A stretch of 64,000 nucleotides of DNA, from positions 1 through 64,000 of the forward strand of contig PLXW01000060.1 of NCBI GenBank assembly GCA_003151595.1, read 5' to 3'. Positions 26,835 through 35,527 of this stretch are shown here, one piece after another. Numbering within the stretch: position 1 is the first letter of the stretch; every line of letters begins with the position of its first letter. The notes under the pieces were generated by a model, which was given only the letters and a program-made list of their open reading frames with translations, was not told the DNA's origin and ran no database searches. The position numbers were made by a program, and so were the translations under genes. The stretch comes from Myxococcales bacterium (GTDB lineage Bacteria > Myxococcota > Polyangia > Polyangiales > Polyangiaceae).

Positions 26835-27794
26835 ATGATCATCCGGCGGCGCGCGTGGGGAGTACTCGGGGTCATCGGCGCGCTGGGGGCGGGGCTCGCC
26901 GCCTGCAGTAGCGGCGCACCGGAAGACGTCGGGAGCAGCAGCGCGCAGGTGACGTCGTGCGCCGGCGCTCAAGTGATCAAAGGAATCGACGTCTCGCACT
27001 GGGACGGCACCATCAACTGGAGCCACGTGAAGGCGACCGGCATCTCGTTCGCGTTCGCGAAGGCGACCGAGGGGACCGGCCTCGTCGATCAAGACTTCGC
27101 GGCCAACTGGTCGGCGATGAAATCGGCCGGCGTCGTGCGCGGCGCGTACCACTTCTTCGACGCCGCCGAAGACCCGAACGTGCAAGCGACCTACTTCGTG
27201 AAGACGGTGGGCGCGCTCGGCGCGGACGATCTACCGAGCGTGCTGGACTTCGAGACGCTCAACGGCGTGAGCGAAGCGGCGGCCGTGGCGCGCGCCGCGA
27301 CGTTCCTTGCGTCGGTCACGGCGAGCACGGGCAAGACTGCCATCCTCTACATGAGCTCGGAGTTCCTCTCTCACTCGTATGCGTCGCTTGCGCCATACAC
27401 GCTCTGGGTCGCGAACTATGGAGTGTCGTGTCCCGGCTTGCCGTCGGAGTGGTCGAAGTGGTCGTTCTGGCAGAACTCGGAGAGCGGCACCGTTAGCGGG
27501 ATCTCCGACGCGGTCGATCTCGACTACTTCAACGGGACGCTCCAGCAACTCGGTGCGCTTGGCGGAAGCGGATCGAGCAGCGGCTCCAGTAGCGGAAGCA
27601 GCAGCGGTTCCAGTAGCGGAAGCAGCAGCGGCTCCTCGAGCGGCGGTGGCGCGGCGTGCACGTCGACCGGCCAATGCAATCCGGGCAGCGATGGCTCCGG
27701 ACTGATCTGCGTCGCCGGCAAATGCGTCCCGGGGTGCAACGCGAGCTGGGAGTGCCCCGGCGATACAACGTGCGTCAGCGGGATGTGCCGCTGA
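26835..27794 (+). CDS. Secreted GH25 lysozyme lipoprotein
   Basis: 319 residues from the ATG at 26835 (GAGGTGG upstream), which begins a lipoprotein signal ending GLAACSS. Residues about 48-235 form a glycoside hydrolase family 25 barrel: Asp52 (IDVSHWDG), FAFAKATEG, GAYHFF, and the catalytic Asp138-x-Glu140 pair (LDFET), ending in WQNSESG. It cleaves the N-acetylmuramic acid to N-acetylglucosamine bonds of peptidoglycan. A Ser/Gly repeat linker (about 245-275) joins a Cys-rich C-terminal segment of about 40 residues with eight cysteines. Likely roles are wall remodelling or attack on prey. It overlaps the next gene's end by 20 bases on the other strand. Confidence 0.93.
   Translation: MIIRRRAWGVLGVIGALGAGLAACSSGAPEDVGSSSAQVTSCAGAQVIKGIDVSHWDGTINWSHVKATGISFAFAKATEGTGLVDQDFAANWSAMKSAGVVRGAYHFFDAAEDPNVQATYFVKTVGALGADDLPSVLDFETLNGVSEAAAVARAATFLASVTASTGKTAILYMSSEFLSHSYASLAPYTLWVANYGVSCPGLPSEWSKWSFWQNSESGTVSGISDAVDLDYFNGTLQQLGALGGSGSSSGSSSGSSSGSSSGSSSGSSSGGGAACTSTGQCNPGSDGSGLICVAGKCVPGCNASWECPGDTTCVSGMCR
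27576..27635 (+). repeat. Ser-Gly linker tandem repeat (24 bp, 2.5 copies)
   Basis: AGCAGCGG(C/T)TCCAGTAG then CGGAAGC repeats with a 24-base period at 27576, 27600 and 27624 inside the lysozyme gene. It encodes Ser-Ser-Gly runs that act as a flexible linker. Such repeats can vary in number between strains. Confidence 0.75.
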
Positions 27795-28455
27795 GGCGCC
27801 GTTTGCGCGTCGGTGGTTTGCGCCGCCACACCTCGAGGTCCGCCCCCTCCGCCGAGAGCGTCGGTGACTGCGGTGCCGTGCGGTACGCCGGCTCGATCGT
27901 CGCGCCGCGCCGGATCGCCCCGCGCGCGACGACGCGATCGCCGGGCGCGATCGAGGTCTCGGCATAGAAGAGAGTCGCGCGCGTGTCCGTCGCCTTGTTG
28001 TGCGCGACGAGCAGATCGAAGAGGCGCGCGCGGAGCACCCCGTCGGCGCGAACGCGCGGACGGTCCATCACGTCCGGAAGCAACGTCCCTCGGGCAGGGA
28101 GCACGCGAAGCCGCTTGCCCGATCCGTCCTCGATCTCGAACGGCGTGCTCTCGACGAGCGCGAGGAGCGGCGACGGCGCAGTGGTCCCGTTCTCCGAGTC
28201 CTCGAAGCCGGCTTCGACGACACACTCGTACCAAACGAGGTTCGATGCGGTCGGCGACCTGACGGCCCGCTCGCACGCGACGACCACTCCTTCACACGCC
28301 ACGACCCCCGCGACCGGCGCGCGCGCGATCGCGATCGGCTCGCCCGGACGCAGCGCCATCCGCGGGTCGGACTTCTTTGGTCTCTTTCTCGCGAGCTTCG
28401 CGCCGACGACGAGGCTGCCGGCGGCGACGAGGAGCGCGAGCAAAACGGCGCTCAT
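27775..28455 (-). CDS. GIDE-domain membrane protein
   Basis: 226 residues. An N-terminal membrane helix (LLALLVAAGSLVVGAKLA) is followed by a domain like the GIDE/MULAN intermembrane domain of mitochondrial E3 ligases: AIARAPVAGVVACEGVVVACERAVRSP, an aromatic/Cys segment (LVWYECVVEAGF), FEIEDGSGKRLRVLPARG, and SIAPGDRVVARGAI near the end. The C-terminus is basic (RKRRLSG). In bacteria the domain occurs in uncharacterised membrane proteins, with no RING finger here. Its 3' end overlaps the lysozyme gene on the other strand. Confidence 0.7.
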   Translation of the reverse strand: MSAVLLALLVAAGSLVVGAKLARKRPKKSDPRMALRPGEPIAIARAPVAGVVACEGVVVACERAVRSPTASNLVWYECVVEAGFEDSENGTTAPSPLLALVESTPFEIEDGSGKRLRVLPARGTLLPDVMDRPRVRADGVLRARLFDLLVAHNKATDTRATLFYAETSIAPGDRVVARGAIRRGATIEPAYRTAPQSPTLSAEGADLEVWRRKPPTRKRRLSGTSR

Positions 28456-28513
28456 GGAGGACTAGAGTCGAGACTCGGCTCCGTCGGGCAGCCGCGCCTC
28501 GTCCCGTTTCCGA

Positions 28514-31500
28514 TCAGCGTCGGTTGCGACGCCGACGCCCGATGGCCGCGAGCCCGGCGAGGACGCCGAAGGCGCCTAGCTGCGTCTCGTGCTCACCACC
28601 GCTGCTGCTCCCCGCGGTCACGCATCCGCAACCCGAGCTGTCTCCCGTTCCGCCCGAGCCGCCGTCGGTGGAGGCGTCGTTCGACGTGACCGGGCCGCCG
28701 TCCTCTCCGAGCGGCACGCTCGAATCGGGCACCGACGACGCGGATCCGTCGTCACCCGTGCTTCCGCTGTCGTCGCCGACGACGCTACCGCTGTCGTCGT
28801 CGCCGGTGCTTCCGCTGTCGTCACCGGTGCTCCCGCTGTCGTCGCCGATCGCGCCGGAGTCGCTCGCCGTTCCGGAGTCGTGTCCGGTGCCCGAGTCGGT
28901 CGTGGCGCCCGAGTCGTGCGCCGTACCGGAGTCGGCCGTGGTCCCGGCATCGTGCGTCGTACCGGAGTCGGTCGTGCTGCCTGCGTCATGCACGGTGCCC
29001 GAGTCGGTCGTGGTGCCCGCGTCGTGCGCGGTGCCGGAGTCGATCGCCGTGCCGGCGTCGCTCGTGCCGGAGTCGCTGCTCGACCCCGCGTCGCTGGCGG
29101 TGGTGCCCCCGTCGGCGAGCGGAGGATTGCCGGGGCCGCCGGGCGGACCGGCATCGAACGTCGGGAAGTCGCCGGCGTCGACCGCCGTGCCTCCGATGGT
29201 GATCTTCGTGGTCGCTTCGTCACCGTTCACGTCGATCGCCATCACCGTCACCGTGCCGCCGACCGTCGGTCCGGCTTGCACGTACCCCTTCGTCGGGGTC
29301 TGTGCTTCGACGTACGTGCAGTTGAAGTTCACGTCGCACGTCTTGTCCGCGATGACGGTCCACGTGACCGGCGGCGTACCGCCCGAAGTGGAGAGCGTCG
29401 TGTGTGCGTAAGGCGCGAGCGTGATCAACTTTGGATCGATCGAGAGGGTCGACCCGCTCACCGTGACGAGCGACGGCGGAGACGAGTGCGACGGCAGGTA
29501 GTGTGAGTCGCCGTTGTACATCGCGACGACGTATGCCTTGCCTGTGAGCCCCGGCGGGATCGCGACGTCGAGCGACGCGCTCCCTTTCTCGGGCGTTCCA
29601 GCGAGCGCGGTCACGTTGACGGTGCCGAGGAGCCACGATTCGTCCTGGGCTCCCGCGTCCGATGCGCCATAGATGGGGCCGACACCTCCCGCGAACGTTT
29701 CGAACGTGAAGGTGACCGTGCCGCCGATTCCATTCGCGCTCGCGGTCGAGCCGACGTTCGCCGTGAGCGTGACCTTTGAGCCCACCGTCGCCGTGGCCGG
29801 CGCGGTGATCGTGGTGGTCGTGGGCGAGAGCGCGGTCCACGCGGCGACGAGCTTCGCCGCGTCGATCGTGCCCAGGCCGCTGGCGAGGTCGTAGCCGGTG
29901 GTCGCGTCGAAGCCGTACGTGGCGCCCGCGGGGCAACCGGGATCGGTGCCGACCGTGCACGGAACCTTGTTGCTCCCCGTGACGATGTCGTGGAACGCCT
30001 TGAGCGTGCCGTTGCTCCCGTAGAGCGAATAGAGCATCGGGTTGATGTTGCCGAGCCCCGCTTGCCCGCCCTTCGCGACCACCGCCTGATTGAGGATGGC
30101 GACGATGCCGGCGAACGACGGCGCCGACGCGGAGGTGCCACCGATCGGCGTGAGCCCTCCTTGCTCGTACGTCTCGTACGCGACGTTGTACTGCGAGGCG
30201 GTGAGCGAGACGTCCGGGACGTCGCGCGCGTTGTCGTTCGGAGTGACACCCTGCTGGTAGAACGGCTTGGGGAAGATGACGCTCGGTGCGCCACCGCCGC
30301 CGGAGACTCCGTCTTGATCCGAGTCGTTCCACACGGCCTCGAGGCTCACGCCCGCATTGCTGTTCGGGTACGCGAGCGCGACGTTGGTGGTCGTGTTGAA
30401 GAACGGCGACACCTGCGTCGTCGGGAAGAACTCGGTCCCGCCGACGCCGGTGACGCCGGGAAGGTCCGCTGGCGGGCCGGTGAAGATGCCGCCGAAGCCG
30501 GGCCCTGCCCAAGAGCAACCTGCCGCCCCCTGATCGCCGGACGATGCGACGTACGTGATCCCCTCGAGGTTCGCCGCCGCGGCGATCTCGCTATCGACGT
30601 CGGCGTCGACCGTCGTCTCGAACTGATCGCAGCCGCCATAGCTCTCGCTCATGATCTGCGCGCCGCCGTTGCCGACGCCGGGAGCGAGCTTGGTCCCCTG
30701 CTCGACGATGTACCTGGCGGAGTCGTCGACGTTGAAGTTGATCGTGTCCGCGCCGACGTAGACGAAGATGATGTTCGCTCCGCGCGCGACGGCGGCCGAC
30801 CACTCGAGGTCGAGCTCGGCCTCCCCCTCGTTGTTGCTGTCCAGTACCGACTGTGCGCCCGTGCCCGGCACGAGCACGTTCGTCTGGTGCGCGGTGAGAC
30901 CGAACTGCGTGCGAAACCCGGCGAGGTCGGTGGGATCGATCCACGTCTGGCCGATGATGGCGATGTTGATGCCCGACCCGTCGGTATTGGCGGCCAGCAG
31001 CGGCTTCGTGTTGTACAGCGTGGCGAAATCATCCGGGCCGAGCGTGAGGCCGTACGTCGGATCGTTGAACTGCGGCTTGGCGCGGTGATGCGCGACGGGG
31101 CGGAAATCGTGGAAGCCGCGGAGACCCATGACGATGGGCGCGAACTCCGTGGGGATCGTCGGCGCGCTCGCCATCGCGAAGTGCTTCTTCCCGCCGACCA
31201 TGTAGTTGTGGAACTCGGTGTGGAACGCGGCCTCCACTTGCCCCGACGGGCCGCGGAACCCGATGCGGTCGCCGAGCGGTGACGGCGCATCGATCGTCAG
31301 TCCCTGCGACTCGAGCCATTGCGTGACGCGCGCGATGTCGCTCGGCTGCGCGCCGAAGCGGGCCCCGAGCTGCTCGGGCGTGAGCCACGTGTGGTAGCTC
31401 GGCGACGTCGGATCTTGCACCGCCGCGAGGAGCGCCTCGCGATCGATCTTCTGCTGCGCGGTGGGCTCGAAGTAGAGAGAGCCGGCCGCGAGGATCGACG

Positions 31501-31732
31501 GGTCGCGCCGTCCGATGTCCCACTCCGGCTTCGCCAGCTTCTGCGCGCTTCGCGTGAGCGCGGTGAACGCGGGAGCCGCCTTGGCAACGGGCTCGTCGCT
31601 CGTGCCTCCGGGCGAAGGCGGCGTGGAGCAGGCGACCCCTACGCCGAGCGCGAGTAGTGCGAGCGCGACGCGTCGCGGACTGCGAAGAATGCGCGTCGTG
31701 GTGGGCTTGGCAGCGCGATCGGATTTGGGCAT
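28514..31732 (-). CDS. Sedolisin (S53) serine-carboxyl protease with MYXO-CTERM tail
   Basis: 1,072 residues from the ATG at 31730-31732. Lipoprotein-like N-terminus (LGVGVACSTP), a pro-kumamolisin activation domain at about 60-215, and a catalytic domain at about 220-635 with the sedolisin set: Glu304 and Asp308 (EGEAELDLEW), Asp400 (ASSGDQG) and Ser534 (GGTSASAPSFAG), plus a calcium site (YGFDATTGYDLASGLG). An Ig-like domain follows (about 640-800), then a long Ser/Asp/Gly/Thr repeat region and a C-terminal GCGC, helix and RRRR. It is an acid-active endopeptidase, probably exported and surface-sorted, likely for predation or protein scavenging. Confidence 0.95.
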   Translation of the reverse strand: MPKSDRAAKPTTTRILRSPRRVALALLALGVGVACSTPPSPGGTSDEPVAKAAPAFTALTRSAQKLAKPEWDIGRRDPSILAAGSLYFEPTAQQKIDREALLAAVQDPTSPSYHTWLTPEQLGARFGAQPSDIARVTQWLESQGLTIDAPSPLGDRIGFRGPSGQVEAAFHTEFHNYMVGGKKHFAMASAPTIPTEFAPIVMGLRGFHDFRPVAHHRAKPQFNDPTYGLTLGPDDFATLYNTKPLLAANTDGSGINIAIIGQTWIDPTDLAGFRTQFGLTAHQTNVLVPGTGAQSVLDSNNEGEAELDLEWSAAVARGANIIFVYVGADTINFNVDDSARYIVEQGTKLAPGVGNGGAQIMSESYGGCDQFETTVDADVDSEIAAAANLEGITYVASSGDQGAAGCSWAGPGFGGIFTGPPADLPGVTGVGGTEFFPTTQVSPFFNTTTNVALAYPNSNAGVSLEAVWNDSDQDGVSGGGGAPSVIFPKPFYQQGVTPNDNARDVPDVSLTASQYNVAYETYEQGGLTPIGGTSASAPSFAGIVAILNQAVVAKGGQAGLGNINPMLYSLYGSNGTLKAFHDIVTGSNKVPCTVGTDPGCPAGATYGFDATTGYDLASGLGTIDAAKLVAAWTALSPTTTTITAPATATVGSKVTLTANVGSTASANGIGGTVTFTFETFAGGVGPIYGASDAGAQDESWLLGTVNVTALAGTPEKGSASLDVAIPPGLTGKAYVVAMYNGDSHYLPSHSSPPSLVTVSGSTLSIDPKLITLAPYAHTTLSTSGGTPPVTWTVIADKTCDVNFNCTYVEAQTPTKGYVQAGPTVGGTVTVMAIDVNGDEATTKITIGGTAVDAGDFPTFDAGPPGGPGNPPLADGGTTASDAGSSSDSGTSDAGTAIDSGTAHDAGTTTDSGTVHDAGSTTDSGTTHDAGTTADSGTAHDSGATTDSGTGHDSGTASDSGAIGDDSGSTGDDSGSTGDDDSGSVVGDDSGSTGDDGSASSVPDSSVPLGEDGGPVTSNDASTDGGSGGTGDSSGCGCVTAGSSSGGEHETQLGAFGVLAGLAAIGRRRRNRR
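28857..29054 (-). repeat. 18-bp tandem repeat in sedolisin gene
   Basis: Eleven units with an exact 18-base period (36-base higher-order pairs, GAGTCG or variants at each unit start on the plus strand) encode a D-S/A-G-T-x-x stalk. A following indel ends the phase. An imperfect Asp/Ser/Gly-rich segment lies beside it at about 28745-28856. It is coding low-complexity sequence that joins the catalytic part to the sorting tail. Confidence 0.75.
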
Positions 31733-31824
31733 TGAGGCGACCTCCAGCAGGCGAACTCGAGCGAGACCAGAAAAAGAGAACGCGACGGTATTCCTCGGAT
31801 GAGCCGCTCGCCAGAGTGAAGCGG

Positions 31825-31837
31825 TATCTTCCGTAGG
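31825..31837 (+). promoter_or_regulatory. Possible leaderless -10 box of RNase H gene
   Basis: TATCTT at 31825-31830 lies seven bases before the GTG start, with no ribosome binding site. Confidence 0.35.
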
Positions 31838-32323
31838 GTGAGCGGTCGCCGGGAATACCTCTGTTACACGGACGGCTCGTGCAAAGCGGGCGACCACGCC
31901 GCCGGAGGGTGGGGGTACTGCATCAAGGCCCCGACCGGGGAGCTGCTCCAGGGCTATGGCAAGTCGGCGCGCACGATGGCGAAAGTCATGGAGTACCAGG
32001 CCGTCGCCGAGGCTCTGTCGGTCTTGCCCGACTTCGCCGCGGCGACACTCTTCTCCGACAACCAGTCCTTGATCGAGAACCTGGGGAAGAAGCTCGAGGC
32101 GTGGCGCGCCGGCGACTTCGCGAAGGTGGACCCGCACGTGCTCGAGAGCGTGCGGCGCATCGACGCGTGCATCGCGTCGAAGTCGCTCGTCGTGCGCTGG
32201 CAGTGGGTGCGCGCTCACAACGGCAACGCCGGGAACGAGCGCGCCGATGCGCTCGCGGCGCAAGGAGCGCGCGAAGCGAAGGCCGAGCTCGAAGGCGAAG
32301 AGCGACGCGGTCGACGCTGCTAG
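31838..32323 (+). CDS. rnhA: Ribonuclease HI
   Basis: 161 residues, GTG start. It removes RNA from RNA-DNA hybrids in the cytoplasm. All four acidic catalytic residues are present in order: Asp12 (YTDGSCK), Glu52 (MEYQAVAEAL), Asp74 (LFSDNQ) and Asp137 (ERADALA), with His127 in the WVRAHNGNAGNERAD loop. Length is normal. The tail is basic and charged. Neighbours are exported proteins unrelated to nucleic acid metabolism. Confidence 0.93.
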   Translation: MSGRREYLCYTDGSCKAGDHAAGGWGYCIKAPTGELLQGYGKSARTMAKVMEYQAVAEALSVLPDFAAATLFSDNQSLIENLGKKLEAWRAGDFAKVDPHVLESVRRIDACIASKSLVVRWQWVRAHNGNAGNERADALAAQGAREAKAELEGEERRGRRC

Positions 32324-32358
32324 AAGAGAGAGAAGAAAGAAGAGAGAAGAGCCAGACC

Positions 32359-33342
32359 ATGCGAACCCATTCTGTCGCCGCGTGCCTCGTCGCTCTCTCG
32401 TGCTGTTGGGGATGTGGCGATTCGAGCGCGCCTTCGGCATCCGCGAGCCCGCTCGACGCGGCCGCGACCGACGGAGTCGATGGCAGGGTGGACGCCACGT
32501 CGGTCTCCTCGGCCGACTCCGGTGACGCCGGCGGCACGTCCAACGTCACGGGGGACGCGAGCGGCGACGATGGCGGCGCGAGCGATGCGAGTCGCTGGGC
32601 CCCCGCGAAGGGGACCACGTTCTTCTGGCAGCTTCAGACCACGCCGACCGACAACACGAAGAACGTGGGCGCGTACGACATCGACGGCTTCGACAACACC
32701 GCCGCCGAGGTGAGCGCGCTCCACGCGCTCGGCAAGAAAGTCGTTTGCTACATGGACGCAGGAACGTACGAACCCAATCGCCCCGACTCCGCGCAGTTCC
32801 CGAGCGCGCTCCTCGGCAGCGACGTGGCGGGGTGGCCCGGCGAGAAGTGGCTCGACATTCGACCTGCCGGCGCGAGCTACACGGCGCTTCAAGCGATCAT
32901 GATCGCGCGGTTCAAGATCTGTCAGCAGAAGGGCTTCGACGCTGTGGAGCCCGACAACATCGACTCGTACCAGAACTCCGCCGGCTTCAACGCGACCGCC
33001 GCAGATCAGCTGGCGTACGACCAGTGGATCGCGACGACGGTGCACGGCCTCGGCATGGCCGTCTTCCAGAAGAACGACCTCGATCAGATCCCGCAGCTCG
33101 TGGGCGACTTCGACGGCGTGCTCGACGAGGAGTGCAACAAGTACTCGGAGTGCGCCACGCTCACGCCGTACCTCGCGGCCGGCAAGCCCGCGTGGGACGC
33201 CGAGTACACGGACGACGGCGAGACGACGGCCGCGTTTTGCGCGAGCGACGTCGACGCCGGGATCGTCGGCGCGCTATTCTCGCTCGCGCTCGACGGCACG
33301 GTCTTTCAGCCGTGCACGAGCGACGTCGGCCCGACGAACTGA
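32359..33342 (+). CDS. GH114-like lipoprotein (endo-alpha-1,4-polygalactosaminidase type)
   Basis: 327 residues, ATG 32359. Lipoprotein signal ending CCWGCGD, then an 80-residue low-complexity Asp/Ala/Ser stretch. The rest is a TIM-barrel-like domain of the GH114 kind: TTFFWQLQ, YDIDGFDNTA, GKKVVCYMDAGTYE, WLDIRPAG, GFDAVEPDNIDSYQN, AVFQKND and VLDEECNKYSEC. The Asp/Glu residues in the barrel strands (MDAG, VEPDN, DEEC) fit a glycosidase active site. The family cleaves galactosamine-rich exopolysaccharides in fungi and bacteria. It starts 35 bases after the RNase H stop. Confidence 0.85.
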   Translation: MRTHSVAACLVALSCCWGCGDSSAPSASASPLDAAATDGVDGRVDATSVSSADSGDAGGTSNVTGDASGDDGGASDASRWAPAKGTTFFWQLQTTPTDNTKNVGAYDIDGFDNTAAEVSALHALGKKVVCYMDAGTYEPNRPDSAQFPSALLGSDVAGWPGEKWLDIRPAGASYTALQAIMIARFKICQQKGFDAVEPDNIDSYQNSAGFNATAADQLAYDQWIATTVHGLGMAVFQKNDLDQIPQLVGDFDGVLDEECNKYSECATLTPYLAAGKPAWDAEYTDDGETTAAFCASDVDAGIVGALFSLALDGTVFQPCTSDVGPTN

Positions 33343-33352
33343 CGCCGCGTCA

Positions 33353-33385
33353 CTGCACGTGATCGATCACACCGTTGACGTGCAG
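33353..33385. other. Inverted repeat between convergent genes
   Basis: CTGCACGT (33353-33360) pairs with ACGTGCAG (33378-33385), and the perfect palindrome GTGATCGATCAC sits at 33359-33370. It lies between the ends of convergent genes and may help end transcription from both sides. No T-tract is present. Confidence 0.3.
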
Positions 33386-33410
33386 CGACGGACCTTCGGG
33401 CGGCCGCGCT

Positions 33411-34079
33411 CTACGGCAAAGCCGGAGTGACGCCGGCGATCAGCGCGTCGAACGCCGGGTGCGCCGCAGTCACGCTCTTCGCGGGGCCGGTCATCTTGAA
33501 GAAGTAGGGAGACCCCGGCGTCTCGACGATCGCCGCCAGGAGAGCCCATCCGGGGTGCGGCGATGCGGCGCTGCCCATCATCCCGCCGCCGAGGAACGTG
33601 CCGTGGACCTCGACGATCGTGATCGGCATGCCGTGAATCGTCTTCACCGTTCGCGTGTCTTTTCCCGCTTCGTCGAACTGACCGAGCCATCGATCGATGT
33701 TGGCCTCCACTCCGCCGCCCGCGCGAACGACGCTCAGCTCGGGGTCGGCTGTGTCCCCTTCGGCGCGGGGGATCCGGTACGTGGCGAGGCGCATGGTGCT
33801 CGGGTTCGACGCGGTCTTCCACGCGGCAGGAACCGTCCACGTGAGCGCGGCGGGCTCGTCGCTCGCGGGGGGCGCAGCGCCCTGGCTGCCGTTCATCGCG
33901 CCGATGGGCGGATGACCGGGCGGGAGCGTCGATGCTCCAGGCGCGGAGAGGCCGGCGTGCGGTTCGACCGGTGAGCCATCGACTCGCGCGCTCGCCGGCG
34001 ACGCGGAGTGAAAGATGGCGAACGCTCCTGCGCCGATCAGCGACGCGCCCAAAACGAGGATCGGGATGCGCTTGAACAT
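33411..34079 (-). CDS. Exported protein of unknown function
   Basis: 222 residues; the start at 34077-34079 begins a hydrophobic signal or anchor (ILVLGASLIGAGAFAIF). After a Pro/Ala linker there is a single domain (about 75-215) with TWTVPAAWK, RLATYRIPRAEGD, ELSVVRAGGGVEANIDRW-type residues, a glycine-rich FLGGGMMG, LLAAIVETPGSPYFFKMTGP and an end on VTAAHPAFDAL. The same pattern occurs in uncharacterised exported proteins of myxobacteria and planctomycetes; no activity is known. It is convergent with the GH114-like gene. Confidence 0.75.
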   Translation of the reverse strand: MFKRIPILVLGASLIGAGAFAIFHSASPASARVDGSPVEPHAGLSAPGASTLPPGHPPIGAMNGSQGAAPPASDEPAALTWTVPAAWKTASNPSTMRLATYRIPRAEGDTADPELSVVRAGGGVEANIDRWLGQFDEAGKDTRTVKTIHGMPITIVEVHGTFLGGGMMGSAASPHPGWALLAAIVETPGSPYFFKMTGPAKSVTAAHPAFDALIAGVTPALP

Positions 34080-34184
34080 GGGGCCTCGCGAAAGCAATTC
34101 GCCGACCATACCCGAACAGCTCTCGCTGAACAAAGCCTTCCCCGGCGCGCTTTCTCCCCACTTCAGCGCGCACGCTTCACTTCG

Positions 34185-34235
34185 GTGAGGCGTTCTTGCT
34201 TTTCCGCCTCACGAGCTCGCGCTCCCGCGCGCGAG
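34185..34235 (+). other. Two adjacent hairpins before RCC1 lipoprotein gene
   Basis: GTGAGGCG/CGCCTCAC (34185-34192 and 34205-34212) and CTCGCGC/GCGCGAG (34216-34222 and 34229-34235) can form two stems 65 bases before the ATG at 34300. They could be part of a structured leader. No T-tract is present. Confidence 0.3.
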
Positions 34236-34299
34236 GGTTCGCCTTCTTGCCAGGATCTCCGCGCTCGCCACCAACACCCGATCGCGAAGGAGATTTGCA

Positions 34300-35478
34300 A
34301 TGAAGACGATGACGAGCATTCACGCGTGGTCCATCACTCTCGCTCTGGTGGCCCCAATGGCCGCTTGCTCGGCGCCGCCTGTCGGCGACTCCGCGGAGAG
34401 CGCGACCAGCGGCTCCGAAGGGGTGACGATCGTTCATCGCCCGATCGTCCCCGCGGCCTTCCCCACGGGCGTCGCGATCGCCAGCGACGGTCACGCCTGC
34501 CTTCGCAACGGTGACGGCACCGTGCAGTGCTGGGGCGCGAACAACTTCGGCCAGCTCGGCGACGGCACCACGCTCGCGCGCGCGCTCCCCGTCTCCGTGC
34601 TCGGGCTCGCGGGCGCGGTTCAAGTGGCGACGTCTTATGGTTCGAGCTGCGCGCTTCTCGGCAACGGCACGGTCGAGTGTTGGGGCGAGCTGTTGCTGGC
34701 GAGCAACCTGAACGGCGTCACCACGCCGACGCCGATCCCTAACGTGACGAACGCCGTCTCGATCACCGCCGGCGACATGCACTTCTGCGTGGCCCTCGCG
34801 AGCGGAGGCGCGACCTGCTGGGGGCGCAACAGCGCCGGACAGATCGGCGTCCCTGTGTCCTCGTCGGGATACTTCGATGCGACGAGCGTGCCGGGCGTGG
34901 CCAACATCGTCTCGGTCACGGCGGGCATCTCGCACACGTGCGCGCTCGATCGCTATGGTCGCGTCTTCTGCTGGGGCGACGGCGGCTCGGGTCAGCTCGG
35001 GTCGTCGAACGCGACGTACAAGAGCAACGTCGCGGCCACGATGATGACTCCTCTCACGAGCACGCGGCAGATCAGCGCCGCCGGCAACAACACGTGCGCG
35101 CTCGGCTGGAACGGCGTGATCACGTGCTGGGGCGAGGATCGATACGAGACGGCAAGCGGCGCGTCGGCTCCCGGCCCGGCCGGCACCTTCCACGTGATCG
35201 CCGGGCTCGCGCCGGCGATCGACGTCGCGATGGCGCAGGATCACGCGTGCGCGATCCTCTCGGACGCCACGGTCCGTTGCTGGGGCATCACGTACGCGCT
35301 CGGCGACGGTCTCACGACGCCGCTCTACCGAACGGGTAGCGCGATCGCGCCGGTCACCGGTGCAGCGACGCTCTCCGCCGGCACGGGAGAAGAGACGTGC
35401 GCCGTCGTCGGCTCGAACGTCCTGTGCTGGGGCGACGGGGAGTTCATCACCACGGCGACGCCGACCACGATCTACTGA
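34300..35478 (+). CDS. RCC1-repeat lipoprotein
   Basis: 392 residues, ATG after a GAAGGAGA ribosome binding site. Lipoprotein signal ending MAACS. Seven or so RCC1-type beta-propeller blades follow, each with a Cys-x-LxNGxGTVxCWGxNxxGQLGDG signature (for example GHACLRNG with CWGANNFGQLGDGT, and FCWGDGGSGQLGSS). The mature protein should form a surface propeller that binds protein or carbohydrate partners. Only 49 bases separate it from the CHAT-protease lipoprotein gene on the same strand, so they may be partners. Confidence 0.9.
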   Translation: MKTMTSIHAWSITLALVAPMAACSAPPVGDSAESATSGSEGVTIVHRPIVPAAFPTGVAIASDGHACLRNGDGTVQCWGANNFGQLGDGTTLARALPVSVLGLAGAVQVATSYGSSCALLGNGTVECWGELLLASNLNGVTTPTPIPNVTNAVSITAGDMHFCVALASGGATCWGRNSAGQIGVPVSSSGYFDATSVPGVANIVSVTAGISHTCALDRYGRVFCWGDGGSGQLGSSNATYKSNVAATMMTPLTSTRQISAAGNNTCALGWNGVITCWGEDRYETASGASAPGPAGTFHVIAGLAPAIDVAMAQDHACAILSDATVRCWGITYALGDGLTTPLYRTGSAIAPVTGAATLSAGTGEETCAVVGSNVLCWGDGEFITTATPTTIY

Positions 35479-35513
35479 CGCCGACTCGCCCCCTCGGCCG
35501 CTTTGGCTCGGGG

Positions 35514-35527
35514 TACTCTCGGCGCAG
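35514..35527 (+). promoter_or_regulatory. Possible -10 box before CHAT gene
   Basis: TACTCT at 35514-35519 lies eight bases before the GTG start at 35528. No clear ribosome binding site is seen. It may allow separate, leaderless expression of the CHAT gene. Confidence 0.3.

Noticed and set aside
28857..29054. Regularly spaced repeats considered as a CRISPR array
   Set aside because: The period is 18 bases with no spacers, and the repeats are in frame inside a coding region.
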